Shown here: positions 25,883 to 34,867 of the stretch, in pieces
How positions within the stretch are numbered: position 1 is the stretch's first letter
Layout of the letters: each line of letters begins with the position of its first letter
NCBI GenBank assembly: GCA_044223995.1
Contig: JBGALE010000011.1
Span: 1 to 64,000, forward strand
Direction of reading: 5' to 3'
DNA length: 64,000 bases
From: JACMLD01 sp044223995
GTDB taxonomy: Bacteria > Bacteroidota > Bacteroidia > Chitinophagales > Chitinophagaceae
The notes under the pieces: model-generated
Told to the model about the DNA's origin: nothing
Database searches by the model: none
What the model saw: only the letters and a program-made list of their open reading frames with translations
Position numbers and translations under genes: made by a program

Positions 25883-27616
25883 TTAAAGATTTCCTTTTTT
25901 TAATTCAGCTACGGCATAATTGCATGCCCTTGCTGTCAATGCCATATAAAAAATTGATGGGCTTTGATTGGCCGTACTGGTCATACAGGCGCCATCGGTT
26001 ACAAAAACATTTTTACAATGGTGCAGTTGGTTGTTTCCATTCAGCAAAGACGTTTTTGGATCTTTTCCCATCCGGCAACCACCCATTTCATGTATATCCC
26101 TTCCAGGCGCCCAATGGTTGTCGTTTTGGGTAATGTTTTTTACGCCTGCCTTGTCCAGCATTTCCGATGCCTGCGTTAAAAAATCTTTCAGCAGTTTTTC
26201 ATCGTTGTTATCATACTCCACATGTGTAACCAGTAATGGTATGCCCCATTGATCTTTTTTATCCCTGCTCAAGGTAACATAATTGGTTTCTTTCGGCACT
26301 GTTTCTCCCTGCATATACATGTACATGCCCCAGTTGCCTGCTTCGCTCATGGCATCTTTATATTCAGCCCCTATCTGATGTTCCATTTCATTTCCGGCTC
26401 CTCTTTCCCTGTAGGCGCCCATGAATGCCATATAACCACCGACAAAATCTGTATCCTGTTTTTTCAGGTTCCTGAAATTGGCCATCATGGATTCGGCCGG
26501 CTTTCTCCCATAAAAATATTTATCCTGGTACCCTTCTATATGACCATTTACTGAACCGCGGTAATTGTGATGACAAATATATTTACCCAGCAAACCATTG
26601 TCATTACCCAACCCGTTTGGAAAACGGCTGGAAGTGGAATGCAATAAAATCAGGTTACTGTTGAGTGCCGATGCATTTACAAAAATGATCCGTGCAAAAT
26701 AATCAATGGTTTGTTTACTGTTGGTATCTACTATCCGAACGCCGGTGGCTTTCCCTTTTTCTTCATCGTAAATGATAGAATGCACTACAGAAAATGGCCG
26801 CACTGTTAAATTGCCAGTCTTCTGCGCCCATGGAAGTGTGGAGGAAACAGAACTGAAATAACCGCCGAATGGGCAACCTCTCATGCAAAGATCTCTTGCC
26901 TGGCATTTTCCCCTTCCCTGCTTGAGATGAATATCTGTAGGTTCTGTCAATTGCGCCCATCTTCCCTGTATCATAAACCGATCCTTATATGCTGCGTTTA
27001 ATTTTTTCTGAATGTCTTTCTCCACGCAGTTGAATTCAAAAGGCGGCAGGTAATTACCATCGGGCATGGCTTCCAATCCATCTTTATTGCCACATATACC
27101 GGAAAACCCTTCCACATACGAATACCAGGGCGCCACATCATCGTATCCTATCGGCCATTCAATACCATAACCGTATCGAGCGGGTGCAGTAAATTCATAT
27201 TTACTCCAGCGCGGACATGCGCGGCCCCATATCAATGATTTGCCACCTACCTGGTAACCGCGTATCCATTCGAAAGGTTTGTCCTGCACATAAGGATGAT
27301 CATTGTCCTTTATAAAAAAATGTGCTGTTGATTCATCAAAACCGGCAGCCTGTGTTATCAAAGGGTTTTCTTTCATGAATTTGTCGGTCATGCTGCCGCG
27401 GTGTTCAAACTCCCAGGGCGATTTATTAGCGGTTGGATAATCTTTCAAATGCTCCACGTTCCTGCCACGCTCCAATACCAGTGTTTTCAAACCATGATCG
27501 CACAATTCCTTTGCAGCCCAGCCTCCGCTGATACCTGATCCAATGACGATGGCATCAAAGGTGTTTTGAGCGACTGCTTTGTTATTAACGTTTGCTATGG
27601 TTGAATCTCCCGGCAT
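25883..27616 (-). CDS. GMC oxidoreductase 1 (FAD sugar dehydrogenase large subunit, altered active site)
   Basis: A 577-residue GMC flavoprotein, probably of the glucoside 3-dehydrogenase type. The Rossmann FAD motif GSGISGG sits at 26-32, and a 3Fe-4S-type CX5CX3C motif at Cys238, Cys244 and Cys248. The catalytic His509 (DIHEMGG) is kept, but the second catalytic residue, Asn in the NP motif of the other copies, is Ser552 (NQSPSIF). The sibling motif NPSLT is also altered to SPSIF. It may be inactive, altered in specificity or a structural subunit. Nearest to the small-subunit gene and closest in sequence to copy 2. Confidence 0.88.
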   Translation of the reverse strand: MPGDSTIANVNNKAVAQNTFDAIVIGSGISGGWAAKELCDHGLKTLVLERGRNVEHLKDYPTANKSPWEFEHRGSMTDKFMKENPLITQAAGFDESTAHFFIKDNDHPYVQDKPFEWIRGYQVGGKSLIWGRACPRWSKYEFTAPARYGYGIEWPIGYDDVAPWYSYVEGFSGICGNKDGLEAMPDGNYLPPFEFNCVEKDIQKKLNAAYKDRFMIQGRWAQLTEPTDIHLKQGRGKCQARDLCMRGCPFGGYFSSVSSTLPWAQKTGNLTVRPFSVVHSIIYDEEKGKATGVRIVDTNSKQTIDYFARIIFVNASALNSNLILLHSTSSRFPNGLGNDNGLLGKYICHHNYRGSVNGHIEGYQDKYFYGRKPAESMMANFRNLKKQDTDFVGGYMAFMGAYRERGAGNEMEHQIGAEYKDAMSEAGNWGMYMYMQGETVPKETNYVTLSRDKKDQWGIPLLVTHVEYDNNDEKLLKDFLTQASEMLDKAGVKNITQNDNHWAPGRDIHEMGGCRMGKDPKTSLLNGNNQLHHCKNVFVTDGACMTSTANQSPSIFYMALTARACNYAVAELKKGNL

Positions 27617-27643
27617 TTTATTTTTACGTAAACTTGACTACTT

Positions 27644-27727
27644 AACCTGTGTGACGCTACGCGTACACTATACCTGAACGTTACGCGTACCCTAAACCTG
27701 TCTGACGCTACGCGTACTGACAGGTTT
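27644..27727. repeat. Tandem palindromic repeats between GMC genes 1 and 2
   Basis: A full palindrome (27694-27727) with arms AAACCTGTC and GACAGGTTT encloses GACGC-TACGCGTA. Two partial copies precede it: 27644-27666 with ACCTG and GACGCTACGCGTAC, and 27672-27690 with ACCTG and TTACGCGTAC. The last base pairs overlap the stop codon of GMC gene 2. REP-like in form. Confidence 0.6.
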
Positions 27728-29454
27728 TATAAATTTCCTTTTTTCAGTTCTTCCACTGCGTGATTGGCGGCCCTTGCTGTCAGCGCCATAAATGTCAGCG
27801 ATGGGTTTTGCGTGCTGGTGGATGCCATACATGCCCCATCGGTTACAAACACATTGCTGCAGTTGTGAAACTGGTTCCATTTGTTCAGCATGGAGGTTTT
27901 TGGATCTTTTCCCATTCTCACACCACCCATTTCGTGTATATCCAAACCCGGTGCCTGTTTACTGTCGTTTTTATAAATATTCGTACAACCTGCTTTGCCC
28001 AGCATTTCTGCTCCCTGATCCAAAAAGTCCTTTAATAATTTTTCATCATTGTCATCGTATGCTACCGCTGTTATCAGTTGCGGAATATCCCACTGATCTT
28101 TTTTATCCTTACTCAGGCGCACATGGTTAGTAATCTTTGGTATCGTTTCTCCCTGCATCATCATAAATACCGACCATTCGCCTGCTTCCGTCATCGCATC
28201 TTTGTATGCTCCACCAATGCCACTGGTATGTTCTGCGCTTGCATTTCCCCTTCCTGCAGAAAAATGAACCATATACCCGCGCATAAAATCCATTTCCTGT
28301 TTGTGCACATTCCGGAAGTTGGGCATCATCACCTGTGTGGGCCTTCTTCCGAAATAATATTTATCTAAAGGTCCATCGTATGAAGCATATACATTACCGC
28401 GGTAATTGTGAAATGCCACATATTTTCCCAGCAGGCCATTGTCATTTCCCAGTCCGTTCGGAAAACGGCGCGATACCGAATTCAGCAGGATAAGGTTTGA
28501 GTTCAGGCAGGCTGCATTGACAAAAATTATTTTGGCAAAATATTCTGTTGCCTTATTGGTATGTGCATCTACAACACGAACGCCCACTGCCTTGCCTTTA
28601 CTATCATCGTATATAACCGAATGCACCACTGAATCAGGTCTCAAAGTCAGGTTACCCGTTTTCTCCGCCCACGGAAGCGTGGAGGAATTGGAACTGAAAT
28701 AACCTCCGAAAGGACATCCTCTTTCACATAAACTTCTTGCCTGGCATTTACCTCTTCCCTGGTCCAGGTGAATTTTTTTCGGTTCGGTTAAATGAGCACA
28801 ACGACCCTGCACTACATACCTGTCTTTATAATTTGCCAAGATTCTTTTCTGCAATTCCTTTTCCACGCAGTTCAATTCCCAGGGTGGCAGAAACTCTCCA
28901 TCGGGCAATGTATCAATTCCATCTTTATTACCACTGATGCCTGCAAACAATTCAACATGTGAGTACCAGGGTGCCAGGTCTTCGTACCGGATGGGCCAAT
29001 CGCCAAACCCATCACGTGCGGGGCCTTCAAAATCGTATTTGCTCCAGCGCTGCGTTTGTCTTGCCCACAACAAAGATTTTCCGCCTACCTGGTATCCTCT
29101 TATCCAGTCAAAAGGCTTTTCCTGTTCGTATGGATGTTCTTTGTCCTTTACAAAAAAATGATCTGTTGCTTCACCGTATGCATAGCATTTGCTCAGCACC
29201 GGGTTTTCTTTTACCACAGGCAGTGGCATTTGTCCACGGTGCGGAAAATCCCAGGGGTTCTTAACCGCCGTGGGATAGTCTTTCAAATGTTTTACATCGC
29301 GTCCTCTTTCCAGCACGAGTGTTTTCAATCCATGATCACATAATTCTTTTGCAGCCCAACCGCCGCTGATACCGGAACCGATTACAATGGCATCGAAAGT
29401 GTTTTGCATCACTCCCCTGCTGTTGATATTCGCTATGGTAGAATCGCCAGGCAT
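27727..29454 (-). CDS. GMC oxidoreductase 2 (FAD sugar dehydrogenase large subunit)
   Basis: A 575-residue paralogue closest to copy 1; both share the N-terminal MPGDSTIAN start and the RGKCQAR linker. FAD motif GSGISGG at 26-32, iron-sulfur motif Cys237, Cys243 and Cys247, and catalytic pair His507 and Asn550 are all intact. It has no signal peptide. It is expected to oxidise a sugar hydroxyl (C3 of a glycoside by analogy) and pass electrons to the cluster and a cytochrome. The intact pair makes it the functional member of the 1-2 subgroup. Confidence 0.9.
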   Translation of the reverse strand: MPGDSTIANINSRGVMQNTFDAIVIGSGISGGWAAKELCDHGLKTLVLERGRDVKHLKDYPTAVKNPWDFPHRGQMPLPVVKENPVLSKCYAYGEATDHFFVKDKEHPYEQEKPFDWIRGYQVGGKSLLWARQTQRWSKYDFEGPARDGFGDWPIRYEDLAPWYSHVELFAGISGNKDGIDTLPDGEFLPPWELNCVEKELQKRILANYKDRYVVQGRCAHLTEPKKIHLDQGRGKCQARSLCERGCPFGGYFSSNSSTLPWAEKTGNLTLRPDSVVHSVIYDDSKGKAVGVRVVDAHTNKATEYFAKIIFVNAACLNSNLILLNSVSRRFPNGLGNDNGLLGKYVAFHNYRGNVYASYDGPLDKYYFGRRPTQVMMPNFRNVHKQEMDFMRGYMVHFSAGRGNASAEHTSGIGGAYKDAMTEAGEWSVFMMMQGETIPKITNHVRLSKDKKDQWDIPQLITAVAYDDNDEKLLKDFLDQGAEMLGKAGCTNIYKNDSKQAPGLDIHEMGGVRMGKDPKTSMLNKWNQFHNCSNVFVTDGACMASTSTQNPSLTFMALTARAANHAVEELKKGNL

Positions 29455-29474
29455 AATAATCCTTTTCTTTAATA

Positions 29475-29501
29475 CCTGTCTGACATTTTGTGTGCCGACA
29501 G
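29475..29501. repeat. Single palindromic repeat between GMC genes 2 and 3
   Basis: CCTGTC-TGAC at 29475-29484 and GCCGACAG at 29494-29501 form the same CTGTC/GACAG-armed element as the copies at 27.7 and 33.0 kb, with a degenerate centre. It fills most of the 50-base gap. Confidence 0.5.
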
Positions 29502-29504
29502 ATA

Positions 29505-31217
29505 TCAGATGTTCTTTTTCTTCAATTCTTCTACTGCAAAATTGGCTGCTCTAGCAGTCAATGCCATATAGGTGAGCGATGGGTTTTGACAAGCTGCAGA
29601 TGTCATACATGCGCCATCTGTTACAAAAACATTTTTGCAATCCCATACCTGGTTGTTGCTGTTTAGTACTGATGTCTTTGGATCTTTTCCCATACGCGCT
29701 GTTCCCATTTCATGGATACCATCGCCTATTTCATGTCCGCCATCCCATGTACGCACTTCCTTGATACCTGCTGCTTCCAGCATTGCCTTTGCTTCTGCTA
29801 CTATATCCTTGCGCATTTTCTTTTCATTGTCTTTCAGCTCTGCGTCCATGGATAAGATGGGCAATCCCCATTTATCTTTTTTTGTTTTATGCAGTGATAT
29901 TTTATTTTCATGGTGTGGCAGCATTTCTCCAAAACCCGTCATACCAATTCCCCATGCACCCGGTTCTGTCAGTGCTTCTTTGAAATTGGCGCCAATACTT
30001 AATTCAGCAACATCCCTGCTCCATCCCTGCCGGCTGGCACCTCCCTGGTAACCAAACCCACGAAGGAAATCGCGTTTATCGCCAAAGAAATTTGCAAAGC
30101 GTGGAATGTAAAATCCATTTGCCCTGCGCCCGAAATAATATTTATCCTCATAGCCTTCTACTGTAGCGGATGCGCCCAGGTTATAGTGATGATCCATTAC
30201 ATTATGACCCAGTTCACCACAACTGCTTCCCAGCCCTTCCGGCCAAACATCGGTGGCAGAATTCATCAACACCCATGTACTGTTTAGTGCCGATGCATTG
30301 ACGAATACTATTTTTGAATAGTATTCATAGGTTTTATTGTTTTCTGCATCGAGTATTTCAACACCTTTTGCTTTCTTGCTGTCTTTATCGTACAAAATCT
30401 TTGTAACGATACTCCAGGGCCGCACGGTTAAATTGCCGGTAGCTGTTGCTGCCGGTAATGTAGATGACTGTGTGCTGAAGTAACCACCAAATGGACAACC
30501 TTCCCAGCAACGGTTGCGAAACTGGCACTGTGTTCTTCCGGGAACCGGCGCTGTTAAGTTAGCCGCGCGGCCAATAATCATTGTCCTGTTTTTAAATTGT
30601 TGTTTTATCCTTGCCGATACATCTTTTTCCACACAGTTTAATTCCATTGGTGGCAGAAAATGTCCATCGGGTAATTGTGGTAACCCTTCAACAGAGCCAC
30701 TGACACCGATAAATTTTTCGACATGATCGTACCATGGCTGAATATCTTTATAACGGATGGGCCAATCGATTGCCCAACCATCTTTTGCATTTGCTTCGAA
30801 ATCGAAATCGCTCCAGCGGTAGCTTTGTCTTCCCCACAAAATTGATCTTCCACCCAACTGATAAGAACGCCACCACTTGAATGGTTTCTCTTCGTGGTAA
30901 GGACAGTCAACATCTTTTGCCCAGTAATCCATAATGGCTTCCACCTTTCCCCAGGTACGTGCAATAACGGGTCTTTCTTTCAACTGGGCCTGTGTGGGAG
31001 ATCCCCTGTGTTCAAAGTCCCAGGGATTTTTATCTGCAGATTTATAATCTTCCAGGTGTTTAAAATTGCGGCCACGCTCCAGCATCAATACCTTCAATCC
31101 TTTTTCAGTTAATTCCTTTGCGGCCCAACCGCCACTAATACCTGATCCAATAACAATGGCATCGTAGGTGTTTTGAATCACCGCTTTGTTGTTTACCTGT
31201 AGTGAATCTCCGGGCAT
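29505..31217 (-). CDS. GMC oxidoreductase 3 (FAD sugar dehydrogenase large subunit)
   Basis: A 570-residue member of the larger subgroup (copies 3-6). GSGISGG lies at 24-30, Cys231/Cys237/Cys241 form the CX5CX3C motif, and His502 (GIHEMGTARMG) and Asn545 (CQNPSLT) form the catalytic pair. It starts MPGDSLQVNN, as copy 5 does, and differs from copies 4-6 by lacking the KRDYPLNE segment near 80-90, where it has ARTWGKVE. This region lies near the substrate entrance in GMC folds, so different glycoside specificity is an inference. Confidence 0.9.
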   Translation of the reverse strand: MPGDSLQVNNKAVIQNTYDAIVIGSGISGGWAAKELTEKGLKVLMLERGRNFKHLEDYKSADKNPWDFEHRGSPTQAQLKERPVIARTWGKVEAIMDYWAKDVDCPYHEEKPFKWWRSYQLGGRSILWGRQSYRWSDFDFEANAKDGWAIDWPIRYKDIQPWYDHVEKFIGVSGSVEGLPQLPDGHFLPPMELNCVEKDVSARIKQQFKNRTMIIGRAANLTAPVPGRTQCQFRNRCWEGCPFGGYFSTQSSTLPAATATGNLTVRPWSIVTKILYDKDSKKAKGVEILDAENNKTYEYYSKIVFVNASALNSTWVLMNSATDVWPEGLGSSCGELGHNVMDHHYNLGASATVEGYEDKYYFGRRANGFYIPRFANFFGDKRDFLRGFGYQGGASRQGWSRDVAELSIGANFKEALTEPGAWGIGMTGFGEMLPHHENKISLHKTKKDKWGLPILSMDAELKDNEKKMRKDIVAEAKAMLEAAGIKEVRTWDGGHEIGDGIHEMGTARMGKDPKTSVLNSNNQVWDCKNVFVTDGACMTSAACQNPSLTYMALTARAANFAVEELKKKNI

Positions 31218-31284
31218 TTGCTGTAATATTTATTAGTGAGCAATTAGTTTCTGGTTGATGCAATCCTGTTTCCCAACGCCGCAA

Positions 31285-32976
31285 TTACAAATTATTTTTC
31301 TTCAGTTCACTCACTGCATGGTCTACTGCCCTTGCGGTAAAAGCCATATAGGTAAGTGAAGGGTTTACACAGGATGAGGATACCATAAAAGAACCGTCTG
31401 TTATAAATACGTTCATACAATCCCACAACTGGTTCCATTTATTGAGTACAGACGTTTTGGGATCTTTTCCCATTCTTGCTGCACCCATTTCATGAATACT
31501 GGTTATTCTTCCGCCTGCTTCGTACCGATCATTACCGTGTACATTTTTCAATCCTGCCGCTTCCAGCATTTCTTTTGCATCGTTCAGCATATCCTTTCGC
31601 ATCTTTTTTTCATTGTCATTGATGTCGAAGTCGATGGCCAGGATATTGAGTCCCCATTTATCTTTTCTTGTTTTATCGAGTGAAATTTTATTATTGTGAT
31701 CTGGTAATATCTCTCCAAATCCACCTACACCCATTGTCCAGCCACCGGGTTCTGACAATTCTTCCTTTAATGCAGCACCAATGGACAGCTCTGCCACTTC
31801 CCTGCTCCAGTCTTTTCTTCCGGCGCCTCCCTGGTAACCAAAGCCGCGCAGGTAATCTCTTTTCTCCCCGTGTAAATTTCTGAACCTTGGTATATAAATT
31901 CCATTGGGACGTCTTCCGAAAAAATACTTGTCTTCAAAACCTTCCATTTCTCCCTGTGCACTCACGCCCTGGTGCTGATCCATGATATTGTGCCCGAGTT
32001 CACCACTGCTGCTTCCCAATCCCCCCGGCCAGGTATCAGTAGCTGAATTCATCAGTATCCAGGTGCTGTTGAATGTAGAAGCATTCAGGAAAATAATTTT
32101 TGCCTCGTACACATAGGTTTTATTGGTTTCTGCATCCAGTACTTCTACACCAGTTGCCTTCTTTTTATCCTTATCGTACAAAACTCTTGTTACAATACTC
32201 CATGGCCGTACGGTAAGATTGCCTGTTTTCAATGCAGCGGGCAATGTGGAAGACTGCGTGCTGAAATAACCACCGAAAGGACAACCGAGCCAGCATTTGT
32301 TGCGAAACTGGCAATTGGTTCTTCCCTCATGCGGCGCCGTCAGGTTGGCACACCTTCCAATGATCATGGTACGATCATTTTTATAATGTGCTTTTATTCT
32401 TGCTGCCACCTCTTTCTCCACGCAGTTCATATCCATGGGAGGTAAAAATTCGCTGTCGGGCAATTGTGGCAATCCTTCCTTTGACCCACTGACGCCAATG
32501 AATTTTTCGACATGACTGTACCAGGGTGCTATTTCGTTGTAGCGAACCGGCCAGTCGATGGCAATACCTTCTTTGGCATTTGCTTCAAAATCGATATCGC
32601 TCCAGCGATAGGTTTGTCTTCCCCAAATCAAAGATCTTCCTCCCAACTGGTATCCCCTGAACCAATCAAACCTTCTTACTTCGGTATAGGGTGATTCTTT
32701 TTCATTGACCCAGTAGCTGAGATTGGTTTCATTTAAAGGGTAATCTCTTTTTAATACCGGGTAATCTTTTATCATCTGTTGGGTTCGGCCGCCGCGGTGC
32801 GGGTGATCCCATTTTTCCTTGTCTGCATTCACATAATCCTTTACGTGTTCGATATGTCTCCCGCGTTCGAGCATCAATACCTTCAATCCTCTTTCAGTCA
32901 ACTCTTTGGCTGCCCAGCCGCCACTGATTCCAGAACCGACTACTATCGCATCGTAGGTATTGTTATTACCCGGCAT
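31285..32976 (-). CDS. GMC oxidoreductase 4 (FAD sugar dehydrogenase large subunit)
   Basis: A 563-residue copy started at MPGNNNTYDA (ATG 32974-32976); an upstream in-frame start would run into the tandem palindromes. FAD motif GSGISGG at 14-20, Cys222/Cys228/Cys232, His495 and Asn538 are all intact. The N-terminal extension of copies 1, 2, 3 and 5 is shortened, as in copy 6. It shares the LKRDYPLNETN block with copies 5 and 6. Confidence 0.9.
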   Translation of the reverse strand: MPGNNNTYDAIVVGSGISGGWAAKELTERGLKVLMLERGRHIEHVKDYVNADKEKWDHPHRGGRTQQMIKDYPVLKRDYPLNETNLSYWVNEKESPYTEVRRFDWFRGYQLGGRSLIWGRQTYRWSDIDFEANAKEGIAIDWPVRYNEIAPWYSHVEKFIGVSGSKEGLPQLPDSEFLPPMDMNCVEKEVAARIKAHYKNDRTMIIGRCANLTAPHEGRTNCQFRNKCWLGCPFGGYFSTQSSTLPAALKTGNLTVRPWSIVTRVLYDKDKKKATGVEVLDAETNKTYVYEAKIIFLNASTFNSTWILMNSATDTWPGGLGSSSGELGHNIMDQHQGVSAQGEMEGFEDKYFFGRRPNGIYIPRFRNLHGEKRDYLRGFGYQGGAGRKDWSREVAELSIGAALKEELSEPGGWTMGVGGFGEILPDHNNKISLDKTRKDKWGLNILAIDFDINDNEKKMRKDMLNDAKEMLEAAGLKNVHGNDRYEAGGRITSIHEMGAARMGKDPKTSVLNKWNQLWDCMNVFITDGSFMVSSSCVNPSLTYMAFTARAVDHAVSELKKNNL

Positions 32977-32998
32977 AAGAAAATTTTCAGTTAAGTCA

Positions 32999-33120
32999 GA
33001 AACTTGTCTGACGTTTTCTGTGCCAACAAGTTTTGGAACCTGAAACTTGTCTGACGATTTATGTGCCAACAAGTTTTGAAAAAAGAAACTTGTCTGACGC
33101 TTCGCGTGCTGACAAGTTTT
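32999..33120. repeat. Three tandem palindromic repeats between GMC genes 4 and 5
   Basis: Copies at 32999-33034, 33042-33077 and 33085-33120 each begin GAAACTTGTCTGACG and end ACAAGTTTT, with centres that vary (TTTTCTGTGCC, ATTTATGTGCC, CTTCGCGTGCT). Arms AAACTTGT/ACAAGTTT are perfect in each copy, and the third also pairs C and G. The set fills nearly all of the 142-base gap, and the last copy overlaps the stop codon of GMC gene 5. Confidence 0.75.
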
Positions 33121-34834
33121 AGATATTCTGTTTCTTTAATTCACTGACTGCATGATCGGCTGCCCTTGCTGTAAACGCCATGTAGGTAAGTGATGGGTTT
33201 ACACAGGAAGCAGAGGTCATGAATGAACCGTCGGTGACAAACACATTCGGTGCATCCCAAACCTGGTTCCATTTGTTGAGTACAGATGTCTTTGGATCTT
33301 TACCCATTCTGGCAGAACCCATTTCATGAATGCCGCGGCCGAGAGTGCCATCTCCATCTCTTGATTTCACATCTTTCACACCGGCGGCTTCCAGCATTTC
33401 CACAGCATCATTGAGCATGTCCTTACGCATTTTCTTCTCATTATCCTTGTACTCGATGTCCATTGCCAATACATTCAATCCCCATTTGTCTTTTTTGGTT
33501 TTGTCGAGCGTGATTTTATTTTCATGATAAGGCAGTGTTTCGCCAAATCCACCAATGCCCATTGTCCATTTACCTGGTTCTGTCAGTGCCTCTTTGAAAT
33601 CGGCTCCAATACTATATTCTGCCACGTTGTGGTTCCAGTTTTGCCGGCCACCACCACCCTGGTATCCAAATCCACGCAGGTAGTCGCGTTTATCGCCGTT
33701 AAAATTTCTGTACCGTGGGACATAAATGCCATTGGCCCTGCGGCCGAAATAATATTTGTCTTCATAACCATCCACTGTTCCGCTGGCACCTACACCCAAG
33801 TGATGGTCCATGATATTATGACCCAGTTCGCCACTGCTACTGCCCAATCCATCAGGCCAGATATCAGTTGCAGAGTTCATAAGTATCCAGGCAGAGTTGA
33901 GCGTTGATGCATTGAGGAAAACAATTTTTGCATGATAGGTATAGGTCTTGTTGGTTTCTCCGTCCAATACCTCCACACCTGTTGCTTTTTTCTTGTCTTT
34001 ATCGTATAAAATTTTTGTTACGATCGACCAGGGACGCAAGGTGAGGTTACCGGTTTTCATGGCTGCCGGCAATGTTGAAGATTGTGTGCTGAAATAGCCA
34101 CCGAAGGGACAACCGAGCCAGCATTTGTTACGGAACTGGCAATTGGTTCTTCCTTCATGCGGAACAGTTAGGTTGGCTGTGCGGCCAATGATCATGGCGC
34201 GTGCACCTTTATAATGTTCTTTAATCCTTGCTGCCACATCTTTTTCCACGCAGGTCATGTCCATGGGTGGCAAAAACTGTCCGTCGGGCAATTGTGACAA
34301 TCCTTCCTTTGATCCACTGATGCCGGCAAATTTTTCTGCATGGTCGTACCAAGGTGCAATTTCATTGTACCGAACAGGCCAGTCGACTCCTATTCCTTCT
34401 TTGCCATTGGCTTCAAAATCGAGATCACTCCAGCGGTAGCTTTGTCTTCCCCACATGAGTGATCGTCCGCCAACATGGTAACCACGGAACCAGTCAAAAC
34501 GTTTTATTTCTGTATAAGGGCTTTCACTGTCTTTTACCCAATAATCAAGGTTGGTTTCGTTGAGTGGGTAATCACGTTTCAACACCGGGTATTCCTTGAT
34601 CATCTCCTGTGTGGCACGTCCGCGGTGCGGGTAATCCCATGCTTCCTTATTCGCGTTTACATAATCGGTGACGTGTTTAATATCGCGGCCACGCTCGAGC
34701 ATCAATACTTTCAAACCTTTTTCGGTTAATTCTTTTGCTGCCCATCCGCCACTGATGCCTGATCCAATTACAATGGCATCGTAGGTATTTTGGACCGCTG
34801 CTTTGTTGTTTACGTTTAGTGAGTCTCCTGGCAT
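33119..34834 (-). CDS. GMC oxidoreductase 5 (FAD sugar dehydrogenase large subunit)
   Basis: A 571-residue copy. GSGISGG at 24-30, Cys232/Cys238/Cys242, His503 (GIHEMGSARMG) and Asn546 (CVNPSLT) are intact. It is closest to copies 4 and 6: WFRGYHVGGRSLMWGRQSYR is shared with copy 6 and CVNPSLT with copy 4. No signal peptide. Spacing to copy 6 is 33 bases, compatible with one transcript. Confidence 0.9.
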   Translation of the reverse strand: MPGDSLNVNNKAAVQNTYDAIVIGSGISGGWAAKELTEKGLKVLMLERGRDIKHVTDYVNANKEAWDYPHRGRATQEMIKEYPVLKRDYPLNETNLDYWVKDSESPYTEIKRFDWFRGYHVGGRSLMWGRQSYRWSDLDFEANGKEGIGVDWPVRYNEIAPWYDHAEKFAGISGSKEGLSQLPDGQFLPPMDMTCVEKDVAARIKEHYKGARAMIIGRTANLTVPHEGRTNCQFRNKCWLGCPFGGYFSTQSSTLPAAMKTGNLTLRPWSIVTKILYDKDKKKATGVEVLDGETNKTYTYHAKIVFLNASTLNSAWILMNSATDIWPDGLGSSSGELGHNIMDHHLGVGASGTVDGYEDKYYFGRRANGIYVPRYRNFNGDKRDYLRGFGYQGGGGRQNWNHNVAEYSIGADFKEALTEPGKWTMGIGGFGETLPYHENKITLDKTKKDKWGLNVLAMDIEYKDNEKKMRKDMLNDAVEMLEAAGVKDVKSRDGDGTLGRGIHEMGSARMGKDPKTSVLNKWNQVWDAPNVFVTDGSFMTSASCVNPSLTYMAFTARAADHAVSELKKQNI

Positions 34835-34867
34835 TTGATGAAGTGTTATTAGATTATTGGAAACTGA

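Noticed and set aside
32999..33120. Repeats considered as a CRISPR array
   Set aside because: Units are palindromic with 7-base gaps and no unique spacers; no cas genes are present.
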